Source of the DNA: Phallus indusiatus
Taxonomy: Eukaryota > Basidiomycota > Agaricomycetes > Phallales > Phallaceae
Length of the DNA: 64,000 bases
Direction: 5' to 3'
Assembly (NCBI GenBank): GCA_027605045.1
Contig: JAQFWX010000003.1
Location: 558,001 to 622,000 of the forward strand
Both the position numbers and the translations under genes were made by a program. How positions within the stretch are numbered: position 1 is the stretch's first letter; each line of letters opens with the position of its first letter. The notes under the pieces were generated by a model. That model was not told where the DNA came from, ran no database searches, and saw nothing but the letters and a program-made list of their open reading frames with translations. This document shows positions 45,670 through 59,843 of this stretch, one piece after another.

Positions 45670-47430
45670 ACAGTCCAAAGCACTGGCTGTTCTGTTTCGC
45701 TGTTTTCTCGGATTTCGGACTGCTTGTATTTTTAAAAGAAAACCATGCATTGGGGTTAGTGTTTCACTAGTTTTTGGTGGCAACGTGGATCAAGATTGAG
45801 CTAATGTTATCTTGTTTTATGTAGTCGCCGCAACATTTATGTTGCAATCATCGATCTGATTTCCCTCCGAATTTCCGTGCTATACTTTCGTCCCGTTTGT
45901 GGTTGCTATTACCTCCTGTTTCACCTTCGTTTGCAATCACAGACCCAGTGGCGAGTGTGGTCGTCTACCAGAACTTTCCTCCTCAACTATGTCTTTCCGC
46001 CGGACATTTTGGAGTCTGTTCGTCAATTCAGTCCTTCCGATAATATCTTTTTTTGTTCACTATGCGCTTGTCTCTTTCAATTCAAACGTTCTTTGATATC
46101 TTTCACTTACTACCCACTAAATTGAGATCTCAATGCCTCCGTTTGAGGTTATATCATCAACTTGTGCTTTCCTTCTCTTCTTCCTATTTCTCTTTCTCGC
46201 TAAAATTTTTATGGTTATAATCCGAATTTGAAAGTATTATTTATTTAGCATAAATGCTATACAAAATGTACGAGCAATTGAGTGCTAGAAATATTGAATT
46301 TTTTCCTTTAATCGTTACGAGTTGCGTCTGAATGAAAGCTGTGTTGAGGTAACCTACGCTACATTGGGACATGATGCGAGGTTCCGTTCTGTACTTCTAG
46401 ATTGGAACCGGTTCACTGGATGTCTTGATCCCCTTGTGATCGGGTCACCGAAGTTCAGGACTTGAATGACACTATTACCAAAAGGAGTATCCGGCGTGCA
46501 ATGTTCTCAAACATCGATGTGTTGCAATTTTTCATCAGCGAGCTACGGTGAAATTTCTTTTTACCGTTTCTGACAAGCGCAGCTGCGCTGTCACGATTTC
46601 TTTGACTGTGCCTCGCGCCCCATCATGGTAGCATGCGATCGAGTCCGTTGGTAGACTAATGCCAGTTAGAAGGGTCTGGAAGTCCCTGCCAAAGTCACTG
46701 CGCACGGTATCGGTAATATCGCGCTAGAAATATTGATGATATTAATCGCGCGGACCTGACCAGCTTTGAGACTATCTTGTACTAGTGTGCATTGCGGGCC
46801 GGTAGTAGATAGACTTTGTGGCGACCGAAGGTCATTTGATCGTTCATAGCTGCGCAAATCCATATGTATACGCTCGACTGCCCATCAGCGAAGAAGTACT
46901 CTGCGGCAGATCTTTCAATTGACCATCAACCGTTATATGTGGTAGCGAATGACATATACCTAAAGCTGCTGTGCATTTCTGTTGTGATGTCAGCTGAATA
47001 CTAGCCGTTGACAAATGCTGACGCGCAGACCTCAGAGTATATAAGGACTGAACATCCTAGAATTTCCAAAAGTTCCTTGTGGGTTTGAAGGGGAATGACA
47101 TCCCCAAAATGCGATGGCGGACTGCGTGAACTGCGCAGAAACACGCAGTAGTTGTAACAGAGATTGGCAGCGCGACCGTTCGACCGACGCTTGTGTGGTA
47201 CAAAGATGAGAAGTAGCGCAATCCAGTTATTCAAGAGGCGTCAATGTCGAATATTCAATCTAAACGTTCATAAATTGCGGTTTTAATACTGTGAAGTTTT
47301 GAGTATTTTCAAGTTGAAAGTTAAAATGAGTTACATCATGCTGTCACACTTGAGCTGAACATTTGATTTCATAAATTTTCTCTATATTCTTCTAAAAATC
47401 AACAAACTTCGGCTTTGAAGCCTTACCAAA
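45670..47430. other. 1.8 kb gene-free interval
   Basis: The largest gap in the window. No domain-bearing frame on either strand; short frames at 45877-46125, 46666-46863 and 47001-47234 look random. The 14-mer GCTAGAAATATTGA occurs twice (near 46286 and 46722). Probably 3' UTR of the zinc-finger gene plus the Ltv1 promoter; a non-coding RNA cannot be excluded. Confidence 0.45.
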
Positions 47431-49435
47431 ATGCCTCCAAAACAAAAGTCGATCTTTCGTCGTCCTGAAGCCCAGCATTTCCAGCTGGTACATCGTTCCC
47501 AACGTGATCCCCTCATACATGACTCTGAGGCCAGTCTACATATTCTCAAACCCTTTGTAAGGGAGAACGATATCAGAAAGGTCAGCTTGAATATTACACA
47601 TAGCTATCAAGTGTGCTTATTACTTCATATACCTAATTTTCCTCGCTGTTCATTTTGTCGCTGGTCAAATACACTCTTTTCTGCTTTCTTTCGTACGGCA
47701 ATACGAAGGGAAAATCGCTAGTGGAAATAGAGTCGTATGTTCCAAACACAGATCGGGAAAGACACAACATAGGAGAAGCAGCGGAGCATGGCATCTTTTT
47801 CGATGATACCGAATACGACTACATGCAACATTTGCGAGACCCCTCATTACAGGAAAACGGGGTAGAAACCATTTTGATCCCTGCTTCCACCTCCACCTCT
47901 AAAAGCAGCAATGCTAAGTCTGGTCAATTCGAATTGAAACTTCCACCAGACGTTTTACCTCCGACAAAAGAATTAGACAATTCAAAAGCACTAGATGCAC
48001 AGCGGGATATACCTGATGATATTGCTGGATTTAACCCTGATTTGAATCCGCATCTTCGACAAGTATTGGAGGCCCTTGATGAAGATGCGTTTGTAGACGA
48101 CAACCTTGATGACGACTTCTTTGGGGAGTTGGTTGAAGGTGGAGAGCGCAAGGACGGCGATGAGGAATTCGAGTTTGAGGATGAGGAAGATGATACCAAC
48201 AATTTCAATGAAGACGAAGAATCTTGGGAAGCCGAATTCGCAAAATTTAAAAGCAGCAACAATCAAAAACGTCTGACGATGACGAAGACAGCGACAGCGG
48301 TTCTGGAAAGCAGGATATAGACACAAGATCACAAGCCGAGTCAACTGATACACTGGGAAATTTACCTGTAGTCATAGGCGGAAAACGACGTCGACGCGGC
48401 GCTGCCACCGCTTCATCTGGTTTCAGTATGACAAGTTCGGCAGTATATCGAAATGCTGGTTTAACATTAATAGACGAGCGGTTTGAACAGGTACTTTCTA
48501 AACTTCTATCTCCCTATAACAAATTATCATGTCGATTTATAGTTTGATAAATCATATGACGACGATGATATACCATCAGACCCAGACGACCTGATAGACT
48601 CAGATGATGAGGCACCGGACCTGATAGCGGCGCGAGATGACTTTGAGGCTGCTATGGATGATTTTCTTAACAACTACGAACTAGTTGGAGGTCGCATGCG
48701 TCCTGTATTGAAAGGTGCTACTGGTGTCGACAAGCTGGACACTATCCGTCGTGCGTTAGGACAAGTACGGATTGCAGACAACAAAAATGAAAATGGCGAC
48801 ACTGCGGATGACGGTGACGACACCATACCCATGCCTACTGATATAGACGAGGAAAAAGACCGATGGGATTGTGAAACTATTTTATGTATGCTTTTTTTTC
48901 TGCCCTTTCCTTCGTGACTAGGATGTATAACGTCGCTTCAACTTTCATCAGCCACATACAGTAATCTTGAAAATCATCCGCGATTAATTCGTGTCAGAAA
49001 CTCAAAGCCTACTCCACAAATCAAGTTGAACCCCAAAACGGGGTTACCTGTTGCTGTATCTCATCAAGGCAACCCACCTTTGGAAGATGTGGAAGAGGAG
49101 GACAACGAAGACAGCGATGCTACCGAACAACGTAAATACTGATAAATTAATTTTGCAATTGATTAACCGTGCCTCTTTTTTCTAGCGGAACGGGTAACAA
49201 TAACGCGACCAAGAAACGAGTCCAAAGATGAAAAGAAAGCGAGGAAGCTGGCCGTCAAAATGGAGCGACAGGTATGATTTACTTTTTAATTCCTCAAGTC
49301 TTCTATTACTGACAATATTCCATGTAGGCACGAAGACAGGATAAAAAAGCAAACCAGGAGATATTCTCCAAGGAGCGGAAACAAGTTGCTAAGGCAATCA
49401 CCAAGAGAGGAGATATGAAAGTGAAAAAATTGTGA
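47431..49435 (+). CDS. LTV1: Ltv1 40S ribosome biogenesis factor, frame broken near 48265
   Basis: Exon 1: MPPKQKSIFRRPEAQHFQLV, HRSQRDPLIHDSEAS, then a GTCAGC intron to GKSLVEIESYVPNTDRERHN and FFDDTEYDYMQHLRD, the family signature. An acidic middle ends SWEAEFAKFKSSNNQK; the following SDDDEDSDSGSGKQD is one frame away with no intron space, restored by one more A in the AAAAA run at 48265-48269. Later exons: FSMTSSAVYRNAGLTLIDER, FEAAMDDFLNNYELVGGRMR, ENHPRLIRVRNSKPTPQIKL, NPKTGLPV, and a basic C-terminus ending KAITKRGDMKVKKL. Ltv1 helps assemble and export pre-40S particles. The break is probably a sequence error because all flanking blocks are conserved. Confidence 0.9.
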
Positions 49436-49635
49436 AATTTCAACAAATTTTCGGCTCTGGATTGTATCTTCAGGCAATTGCAGTTATGATAGCTCGCATT
49501 TTGTCGTGTGCTAGGAAACACTAGCTGTTCAAGCACACAAGCTTTGAAGGGTTATCGTATGAAGGAATGTGAAGTAGAATAGTACATAATGATTAATGCG
49601 GCACATGAGAGCAAAACAGCGAAACAGTTTAAAAG

Positions 49636-50777
49636 CTAAAATCGACTCCGCTTCCTAAGATTTTTCGCTTCCTGACTAGTCCTGGGAACTGTTGAGGACA
49701 ACGTTGAACAAGAAAAAAAAACTGAAACACACTTTTTCTTCTTTCCCTCTGTGACATTCTCATCTACGTCCATTTTGTCCTCTTCCATTACATTTGTTCC
49801 GGGGGCAACGTTACCTTTTTTCGAACTACCAGGAGCCGGTCCTCCCCCACCAGTGTTGGAACGCCCCGACTTTGCGCTTTGCATTACTTCCGCCAGTACT
49901 TTTTGTTGTGCAGAGTTGTGATTTTCCAAAGCAAATGCTTCAGCCGCCTGTGAAGATTGAACTGATGCTATGGCATTATCCAATCTAGCCAGAAGTGTCG
50001 ATGTTGTTTGCGACCTGCAAATGCATGCCAACGACAATAAGCGGAGCACAATTGTGAAAATCTTAAAATCGAACTCACCATTCCCGTAAACCCTCCAATA
50101 TTGACTCCATTGCACCGGGCGCAAGATCTCGTCCCATCACCCATTCGACTTGAAACTCTTGTTTCTGTTGATCAAGCTTTCCTCGAATAACATCCGCGTA
50201 TATCGCATCGATTATTACGTCCTCTAACTCTCGGATCGAACCGAGGTCCAGTGCCGACTGGAGAAGAGCGTACGGGAGAATCTAAAAAAGATGGAAGAAT
50301 GAGCATACTTATATCTTTTAGAGGGCTAGATATTAGATTGTACTCGTTTCGACATGGCATACGTTGCTAATGACAGATGTCTTAATTTGTTCAATTGACT
50401 CGAATTGAGGGGTGGATAAACATCTTTGTTTTCTAAGGCCAAAAAATATAAGAACTTGGAAACTGAGCTAATGAAAATTTGACCTCACGTTTATAGTCTT
50501 CGTATGTTTTGTAAGAAAACAATTCCAATAGCCGGTATGATGATGCGTATTGGGAATTTGACTCAAGCTGTTAAACATAAAAATCTGGTTCATTGAAATC
50601 AATGAAAACAAGTAATACCTGTCTTATGCTTGGAACTTCCATAAGCTCACGAAAGACGAGAACGCCTGGTGCGGTTGTAGCATCTTGAATGAGTTTCGCC
50701 GCAGCCGCTCCTTTCGCCGACTTTGATATAAGAAGAAAAGGTTCCAACTTGATCGATGGATCAGGAAGATAAGCCAT
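49636..50777 (-). CDS. CSN7: COP9 signalosome subunit 7 (PCI domain)
   Basis: Exons: IKLEPFLLISKSAKGAAAAK, LIQDATTAPGVLVFRELMEV, SNSQYASSYRLLELFSYKTY, then YPPLNSSQLKQLRHLSLAT, ILPYALLQSALDLGSIRELE and DVIIDAIYADVIRGKLDQQK with VEWVMGRDLAPGAME. This is the PCI winged-helix module of CSN7/CSNG, including the conserved DLIIDAIY-like block. A coiled-coil and a Ser/Gly linker with an acidic KMDVDEN patch follow. The COP9 signalosome removes NEDD8 from cullins and so tunes cullin-RING ligases. CSN6 lies 3.3 kb away, beyond MCM5. It is convergent with Ltv1 (200 bp apart). Confidence 0.9.
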
Positions 50778-51043
50778 GGAATTTCAGTCGATCAAGTTTA
50801 ATTTTCAGGAACAATACGGAGCTGAACGAGTAATATGACGGAGAAGGCTTTGGCAACTGCGGCAATGAAATTCTGGTTATCTAAGCAAGCACATTTCATA
50901 ATAATCCGTCAGATCGAATTTCGGCCGAGAGACTTTGGATTCAAAAACCTCAGATTGAAAGTTACCTAACGTAGCTTTACATTCGAAAATATTGTACAAT
51001 AATATATTACATCCCAACAGCACTAATATACCCACCAATAAAT

Positions 51044-53981
<2,938 letters not shown>

Positions 53982-54015
53982 ATGAGGATATCAGCAAGTG
54001 GGAGAGAGTAGAAAT

Positions 54016-54047
54016 ATAAACGCGTAGGCACTTGTGGACGCGTTTAT
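54016..54047. promoter_or_regulatory. palindromic pair of ACGCGT (MCB) boxes in MCM5/CSN6 promoter
   Basis: ATAAACGCGT at 54016-54025 and ACGCGTTTAT at 54038-54047 form a perfect 10-bp inverted repeat with a 12-bp spacer, inside the 115 bp between the divergent MCM5 and CSN6 starts. ACGCGT is the MluI cell-cycle box bound by MBF/DSC1, which drives G1/S transcription of MCM genes in fungi. Only 35-66 bp separate it from the MCM5 start. Confidence 0.75.
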
Positions 54048-54096
54048 GGTTGAGACTCACAAGCGCCTACTGGCTTTATGCTTTTTGGCTGACGAA

Positions 54097-55483
54097 TATG
54101 TCAGAGGATCCAATTGTATTGCCACCTTCTACAACCTCAACGCTATCTTTATCGCTGTTAGTAGATATTTTCCAGAACATTAGCTCTAAGTTAATCTTTT
54201 CACAGTCATCCTCTCCCCATCCTAAACATCTCAGAGCATCTCACTCGGAAGAAGTTACAGAGTAACACTAATAATCCCTTTGGTAGATGTCAAATCAATC
54301 CATAATTTCTTTCACTAACAAAGAGGTCTTCACCAGTCATTGGCGCTTTACTGGGAACGCAAAATGGTCGTGAAGTCGAAATAGTCAATACTTTTGATCT
54401 CGCTGCAGATGAAACAACTCCAGTTCCGACAGTGGATGCTGCGTTTTTAACATCCCGAACGCAACAATGTAAGCTTTACCTCATATTGTATGAGGAATAT
54501 CAACTCATGCATTCTCCAGATAAAGAAGTTTTTCCCTCGCTGGAGTTGATCGGTTGGTATAGCGTAGCCACTAGCCCAACCAGTTTACACATAGCCCTTC
54601 ACGAACAGGTAAACATGATTTCCAAGCGGTATGACAATCGACTAATATGTATTCAGCTCTTGAATTTTACCACCACGCCAATTTTATTACTATTACAACC
54701 GCCTACCGCAGATACAAAGGAATCCCCTGCATTACCTTTCAAAGCGTATGAACCAACTGTCGAGATTAGGGATCGCAAATCACGTTCCGTCTTCATTGAA
54801 GCATCGTATATTATTGAAACGGGCGAAGCAGAGCGCATCGCAGTTGATTGGACGGCTCGGGGTGGTGAAGGTGGAAGTACACGTAAGGCAGACAAACTTC
54901 CTTCCGTCTGAAACATCTGATGGTATTATCTGTTAGTTCTATCGAACCTACAAACTCAAAGAGCCGCTATTAAAATGCTTCATGACCGTATCCAAATTTT
55001 AGTTAATTATGTAGCGTCAGCTATATCAGGTGCCTTTATATCACTTTCATCATGACCAGTCTCTCAGGCTTTGTATTTGTAGGCTCTGCTAGTGTAGACC
55101 ACACGGCATTCCGCTCCCTTTCTGCATTACTCACCTCACTCCCGGCTTCAGATGCACAAGAATTCAGAGAAGAGTTTGATACTGTGCGTGGCTCTTATTA
55201 GTTTTTTGGTGTTGTCATTGACTATTATATCTCCAGGAATACTCAGATGTCCAGATAATTGCCTATCTCGCCTCTCTGACGAAATCTACTAATATACTCA
55301 ATGACGTATGTTTTTTATGCGCGATGTTATATGCCCATGCTAACACCCCTTTCTTTCGTCTAGTTGGTTGACAAGCACCTACTGATGTCTTCTTCGCCTA
55401 GGGACACGCTAGGCCATATTTCCGGAAGACGAAGAGGACGAGGTGGTTTTGGTACGTTTTCCGAGTGGGACCGAAACCGTTGA
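54097..55483 (+). CDS. CSN6: COP9 signalosome subunit 6 (MPN domain)
   Basis: Seven or eight exons. After a short leader (MSEDPIVLPPSTTSTLSLSL) a GTTAGT...TTCACAG intron joins to HPLPILNISEHLTRKKLQSN. An acceptor CTTCACCAG then gives FVIGALLGTQNGREVEIVNT, the MPN opening; ELIGWYSVATSPTSLHIALH is the second MPN block. An intron beginning GTAAGG (after GGST) leads to LSNLQTQRAAIKMLHDRIQI and LVNYVASAISG, and later SLPASDAQEFREEFD and SDVQIIAYLASLTKS with LNDLVDKHLL. The tail is Arg/Gly-rich. No JAMM metal residues are expected in CSN6, which is a catalytically silent MPN subunit. Divergent from MCM5. Confidence 0.9.
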
Positions 55484-55840
55484 GGAATTGGTTATTACCC
55501 TTTTCCGTGTACATTCGCATTTCTCTGTATCCAGACACTCTTTTGGACATCATTGTCTGGACGTAAGATCAAATAAATTCCGTCCCAAATGCTGTGTCGA
55601 TGCTCCATAAGTTCGACAAATGGTTGGTTCGGTAGAATGATCCAGAGAATTCTAATGCTGTAACTAAGACTTGGTGGAATTGGCGTAGAATTGGCGTGAG
55701 TAGCGTTCTGATTACATAGTGCTTTATGCTACCGAAAACGTCCGTGCATTTCTATTCACAAGTACACTTGTGTGATTCTTGACATTATTGTGACATAAGA
55801 TGTGTATAAATGAGAGGAAATCTTAAAATACTACGTCGAA
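55484..55840. other. convergent spacer CSN6 / Och1
   Basis: 357 bp between two stop codons on opposite strands. AT-rich, contains a repeated GGTGGAATTGGCGTAGAATTGGCG near 55672; no coding signal. Probably the two terminators. Confidence 0.45.
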
Positions 55841-57559
55841 TTAGTCCCATCCTTCCGCTTTCCAGCTTCCCTTGAAATTATGTTGCACCTATTTTATATG
55901 CGCTTAGCAAAGTATGAAATCGATTCGAGGAAAGTAACTGACCATAGCTTGCTCATCGCTTGGCTCTCCCGCACCGAAGTTCCCAACTCCAGGTGAAAAG
56001 CCTGAATAATTGAAGAGTGAGTAAACACTAACTCGAGGCGACATCTGTTTACTGACCTGTTACGGGTAGTATTGTTATGGCACCTATGCGTAATGGCTTC
56101 CTTATTCCACGCAGATCAATCCATTGAAGATCATCTTCAATTTTGAAAAAGCTTAATTCAAAATCAATTCGCTGCTTTTCTTATACATATAGACACTTCT
56201 TACCGAAGCACTGCATCTGTGAAGGCGGCTGGGCCTGACAAAACCTTTCAGTGTTCGTCATCAGCTATTTGATTACAATACGAACCGGTCCATTCTAAAA
56301 CCATCGGTAGTAATTGTTTCTCAGGATAACTTTGGAACGACCCATTATAACTGTTTTCGAGTTCCAATGTTCTTTTGAAAACTCTTTCTATGACGTCTAG
56401 TAAAATTGGATGTCCTAGTTAAGTCTTTGGTTAATTTTATGATAGCAAAAAAAAACTGAGAAAGATTCTCACCAGGACCAAAAGCCAAAGTCCATTGAAC
56501 AATCTGTACCGGACGGGACCACCACTGAATGGAGTTTAGAAATCAAAACATCAGTATTTGAGAGATATTCTTACCTTATACCAATCTTGACGTTCTCCGC
56601 TAAAAATATATCGGATATTAATAGAATGTCATAGACATCATCCTGTGGCTTACACGTCTGCTTCGATTCCTATTATAGCTGATGGGGAGTCGCCTCCTCT
56701 CAACTGGCCTCTAATGTTTGGAACCTGACCCCACATATCAACGGGTTTCAAACATACAGTGTCCACGTCAGAATAGATACCACCCTCTATGTAAAGCAGA
56801 AGGTAACGCAGAAGGTCGCTTTTCTGAATCAACGATGGCTTCCCATAAGCGGAAAGAACAGTGTATTTATTGCAGGAAACTTGCCAGGATGAAGTGGGGA
56901 AGCTTGTTCCACAATTCCTCAATGCGACTCCCTTTGAGATTTCGTTTGACCCATTCATCAGCATCGTCATCTTTCAAGAAGCGGTAATCGTAACCCTGAT
57001 TCTGGCTCTGCCAGCTACGAACATCTGAGGTTTCTGGATAAATATCGAAGGTTTGCCAGATAATTTTGGGTATTTTGGGTAGATTTTTTGACGGATCATC
57101 GAGGTATTGATTTAATTGAAAATTCAACTGGGACTGTAATGAAAGGGGAAAGGCTTCGCTAATGAAGCTCCCAAGAGATTCACGATAGAATGCCGGAGAA
57201 AGCGAGCCTAATTTGTATACTTGATCTGCTTTAGGGCCTAGCGTCGAAAGAGGATGCAACGGATCTGGAGTGTACATATCCGAAACATTGCCTTCGGGCC
57301 GCGACAAATACGTGGAAGGTAGTGGTATTTTCTCGACATGGATTGGGCGGAAATGAGATGATGCAAAAACGATGAGAGCTATGAAAACAAGTATAAATAC
57401 ACCAATTCTCAACTGTCTCCGTGACGGGGAAACAGAGACATGTTTCGAGGTTGAAAACGAAGGAAGGATGCGTTCAGCTGTAGTTGCAGGCATTGAATAC
57501 CATCTGAGAGAGTAATGGGTTGAGGATGAAGGACTAGTTGGGCTTGAAAGCGGCGCCAT
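55841..57559 (-). CDS. OCH1: Och1-like alpha-1,6-mannosyltransferase (GT32)
   Basis: Type II membrane topology: cytosolic N-terminus, helix IGVFILVFIALIVFASSHF, stem, then KIPKIIWQTFDIYPETSDVR. The catalytic block is KSDLLRYLLLYIEGGIYSD with the following VDTVCLKP giving the GT32 DxD motif. Further exons: PSAIIGIEADV, WWSRPVQIVQWTLAFGPG, LLDVIERVF, and VLPVTGFSPGVGNFGAG ending FKGSWKAEGWD. The intron before KSDLL starts with GC (CTG|GCAAGT, 56824-56884) and ends TTCAG; it is the only join that keeps the family motif LPHFILKSDLLRYL. Och1 starts the outer N-glycan chain in the Golgi. Family and fold are secure; precise substrate specificity is inferred. Confidence 0.88.
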
Positions 57560-58011
57560 AGTTTTTGTTGGCCGGTCTATTTTTTAGTCATTCGCTTCCG
57601 GTCAGGGCTGTGGAATGGTGAGGTTTGACCGTAGAGACTTGGGCGACCGGTTGACAGATTTACTTGTTTGCCATGAACATGCGAATGCCTTCGGGGGGAG
57701 TAATAGAATCTGCGAGAGAAACAGCAAATAATTTTGTATGAAAAGACGATTCACTTAACATGCATAAATTTAAAAGTGGAGTTGGTTCTGGTGCCAGTGA
57801 CTGTATGGTGACACTGTCGCCACATGCACCGCATCCCGAAACTCAATTATTTTTAGCAATCAGTCTAGACACGCTAACACAGGTTTATTTTTACATACGC
57901 GACTGTCGCGCTAACTCGTGCACAATTACTATCTGTCAAGTACTAAAGAGTTTGGAAAGAATGAAGGTATGTTAAAGAGGGCGGGGAGAAAAAACAGCAT
58001 AATCATCGTTT
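57560..58011. other. spacer
   Basis: About 450 bp with the Och1 promoter and the 3' end of the U2A' gene. No coding signal seen; an antisense open frame at 57760-57975 has no domain. Confidence 0.5.
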
Positions 58012-58920
58012 TCAAGCATTCGGCATCCAACCTTCTTTTAGGCTGTTTTCTAATCTTCTGACCTCTTCTGCGCTGGTCGCATTGGCAATTGCTGCCTTCA
58101 CTCGTTCCTTTTCTTCTGCGGTCATTAGGCGACCAGCTTTTCCCGGAATAACTGGTTTCGGTTCGTCTGTTGAGACGAGTGCTTTTGTTGAAATGGTAGT
58201 CACCGTTGTTGATATACTTGTGGCTAACGCAGTGGGCAAGTCATCTGCAGTGAGGAAAAGTCCCTTGGCGACTGTTCGCTCCTATATCCAAAATGATTGA
58301 GTAAATTTCCAAGTTGCTATACAAAGTAATGTGATTACCTTTTCCCTAATTCTTTGAAAATCAAGAACTCTTAGAGGTTTGAGTCTCCAAACTAGCCATT
58401 CACGATACCACTTGCGTTCCCTGACAGGGTTTCCCAATAAGCTCAGGTATTTTAAGTATCTTAATTCTCGTAGAGGTTCCAAGTCGCCCAGCTCGGCAAT
58501 GTTATTATTGGTGAGGATAATTGTGGTGAGGTTAGAGATGGATAGATGTAAGGATGGCGAGATGGTAGCGATTCGATTGTTAGCTAATAGCAATGTCCGT
58601 AAACGCTTCAGCAATGGGAAGTTGCCAAGGAGGACTATTGAATTATCAGTTAAATCGATGGAATCATTTTGATCCTTGAAAAGAGAGAAAAGAGGTGAGA
58701 ACGACCTTCACGCAATTTTGACGGAGAAGAAAAAAGGATCATACTTTTGTTACACCCAAATTTTCAATGGCTGGGATTTTGTGACCTACAAGGCCGTATG
58801 ATGAGTGATGACATGAGCAAATTTAACGTCTTGCGAACCTCGTAAGTCAAGCTGCCGCTCTTTTAAGGGATTGATGAAAGAAGGGGATTGTGCTATCAGC
58901 TCTGGGGTGAGCTTGACCAT
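58012..58920 (-). CDS. LEA1: U2 snRNP protein A' (leucine-rich repeat)
   Basis: Starts MVKLTPELIAQSPSFINPLK, RQLDLRG; leucine-rich repeats follow: HKIPAIENLG, NDSIDLTDNSIVLLGNFPLL, RLRTLLLANNRIATISPSLH, LTTIILTNNNIAELGDLEPL, RYLKYLSLLGNPVRERKWYR and LVWRLKPLRVLDFQRIREK. This repeat order and the conserved LLGNPV...WR capping block are those of U2A'/Lea1, which with U2B'' binds stem-loop IV of U2 snRNA in the spliceosome. The C-terminal extension contains TADDLPTALATSISTT and AEEKERVKAAIANATSAEEV. Exons join cleanly. The intron-rich gene content of the window fits a full splicing machinery. Confidence 0.92.
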
Positions 58921-59843
58921 GGTTTAGTTGGAGCTCAGTTAATAGACCTTACGTAAGGCGCGCTTGCGTTCATGGGAATCTCCATCAATGGGGCTTCAGC
59001 AAGGAGTATATAGGATATGTATATATTTATTGACGAGTAAGTACTGGCTCACATCCCCCAAATATCATCAATTTTAAGGGCTGATGAGAATCACACGGGC
59101 TCAATTATGCTTATTGTTGTCTGAGAGGACAATAAGCTCTTCTCTGCTTAGTCAGCCATATATCAGTACCGAACGCGGTACCATTGTCTTTTTCGCAGGT
59201 CATGAAACGACAATTAAAAAAAAAGAATGCCTGACAAAGGGAGTATACACGGCCAAATCCCGAACTTCTTAGCTGTCAATAATTTCTTTTTGTTTTCGTC
59301 CAAGAAAGCTATCGCTTATCGTCCCGACAATGGGAAATGAGGCTGGTGAATTCGTCCGCGTGCGCCCACTTTCCTGGGTATATATACCGTATAGGTTTTC
59401 ACTCAAATGTCTATCCCCAAGCAGCATTGGCAAGCCAATACTGGTCATTTACGCACTTTCTTATCCAGGTCAGTAATTCATCTTAGTTCTGCCATTCTCG
59501 CGGAATATTGATTGATCCCTCCTATTCTCTTCTCGTACTCCTTTTCTTTTATAAATACTCCAGCCGCTAGGTATGTCAACGACATCATATTTTGCCCCAT
59601 CCTCCCCTTTTATTGACGTGTCGTTTATTTCATTAGATCATTCGTTCATCTTTTTCACCCACCACTTCCCTTCCTTTTTTTCAAGTTCAGACACTAGCCA
59701 GGCGCATCACACGTAAAACACGTTCCAGCCTCGAGTTCAAACTACACGCTTTTATCGCAGGTCGATCATTTTTACTCCCCCTATCTAGGTCTTCTTTCAT
59801 TGCAACATCTACGAATATCTCTTTGACACCAACGACGATCGAC
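58921..59843. other. divergent promoter region U2A' / BTG-domain gene
   Basis: About 920 bp. The half nearest the BTG gene (59500-59843) is strongly pyrimidine-rich (TCCTCC, CTTCTC and T runs), as in leaders of many highly expressed fungal genes. No coding frame recognised. Confidence 0.5.

Noticed and set aside
46666..47234. Minus-strand frames in the gap before Ltv1
   Set aside because: Short, unrelated to each other, no domain and no splice structure.
16981..48270. Programmed ribosomal frameshifting as explanation of the breaks
   Set aside because: Eight sites in six unrelated genes without slippery heptamers or downstream structures that I can see; sequence error is simpler.
54870..54911. 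Frameshift or early stop in CSN6
   Set aside because: A GTAAGG donor at the end of the GGST block and acceptor before TTCTATCG join the family motif QTQRAAIKML in phase.
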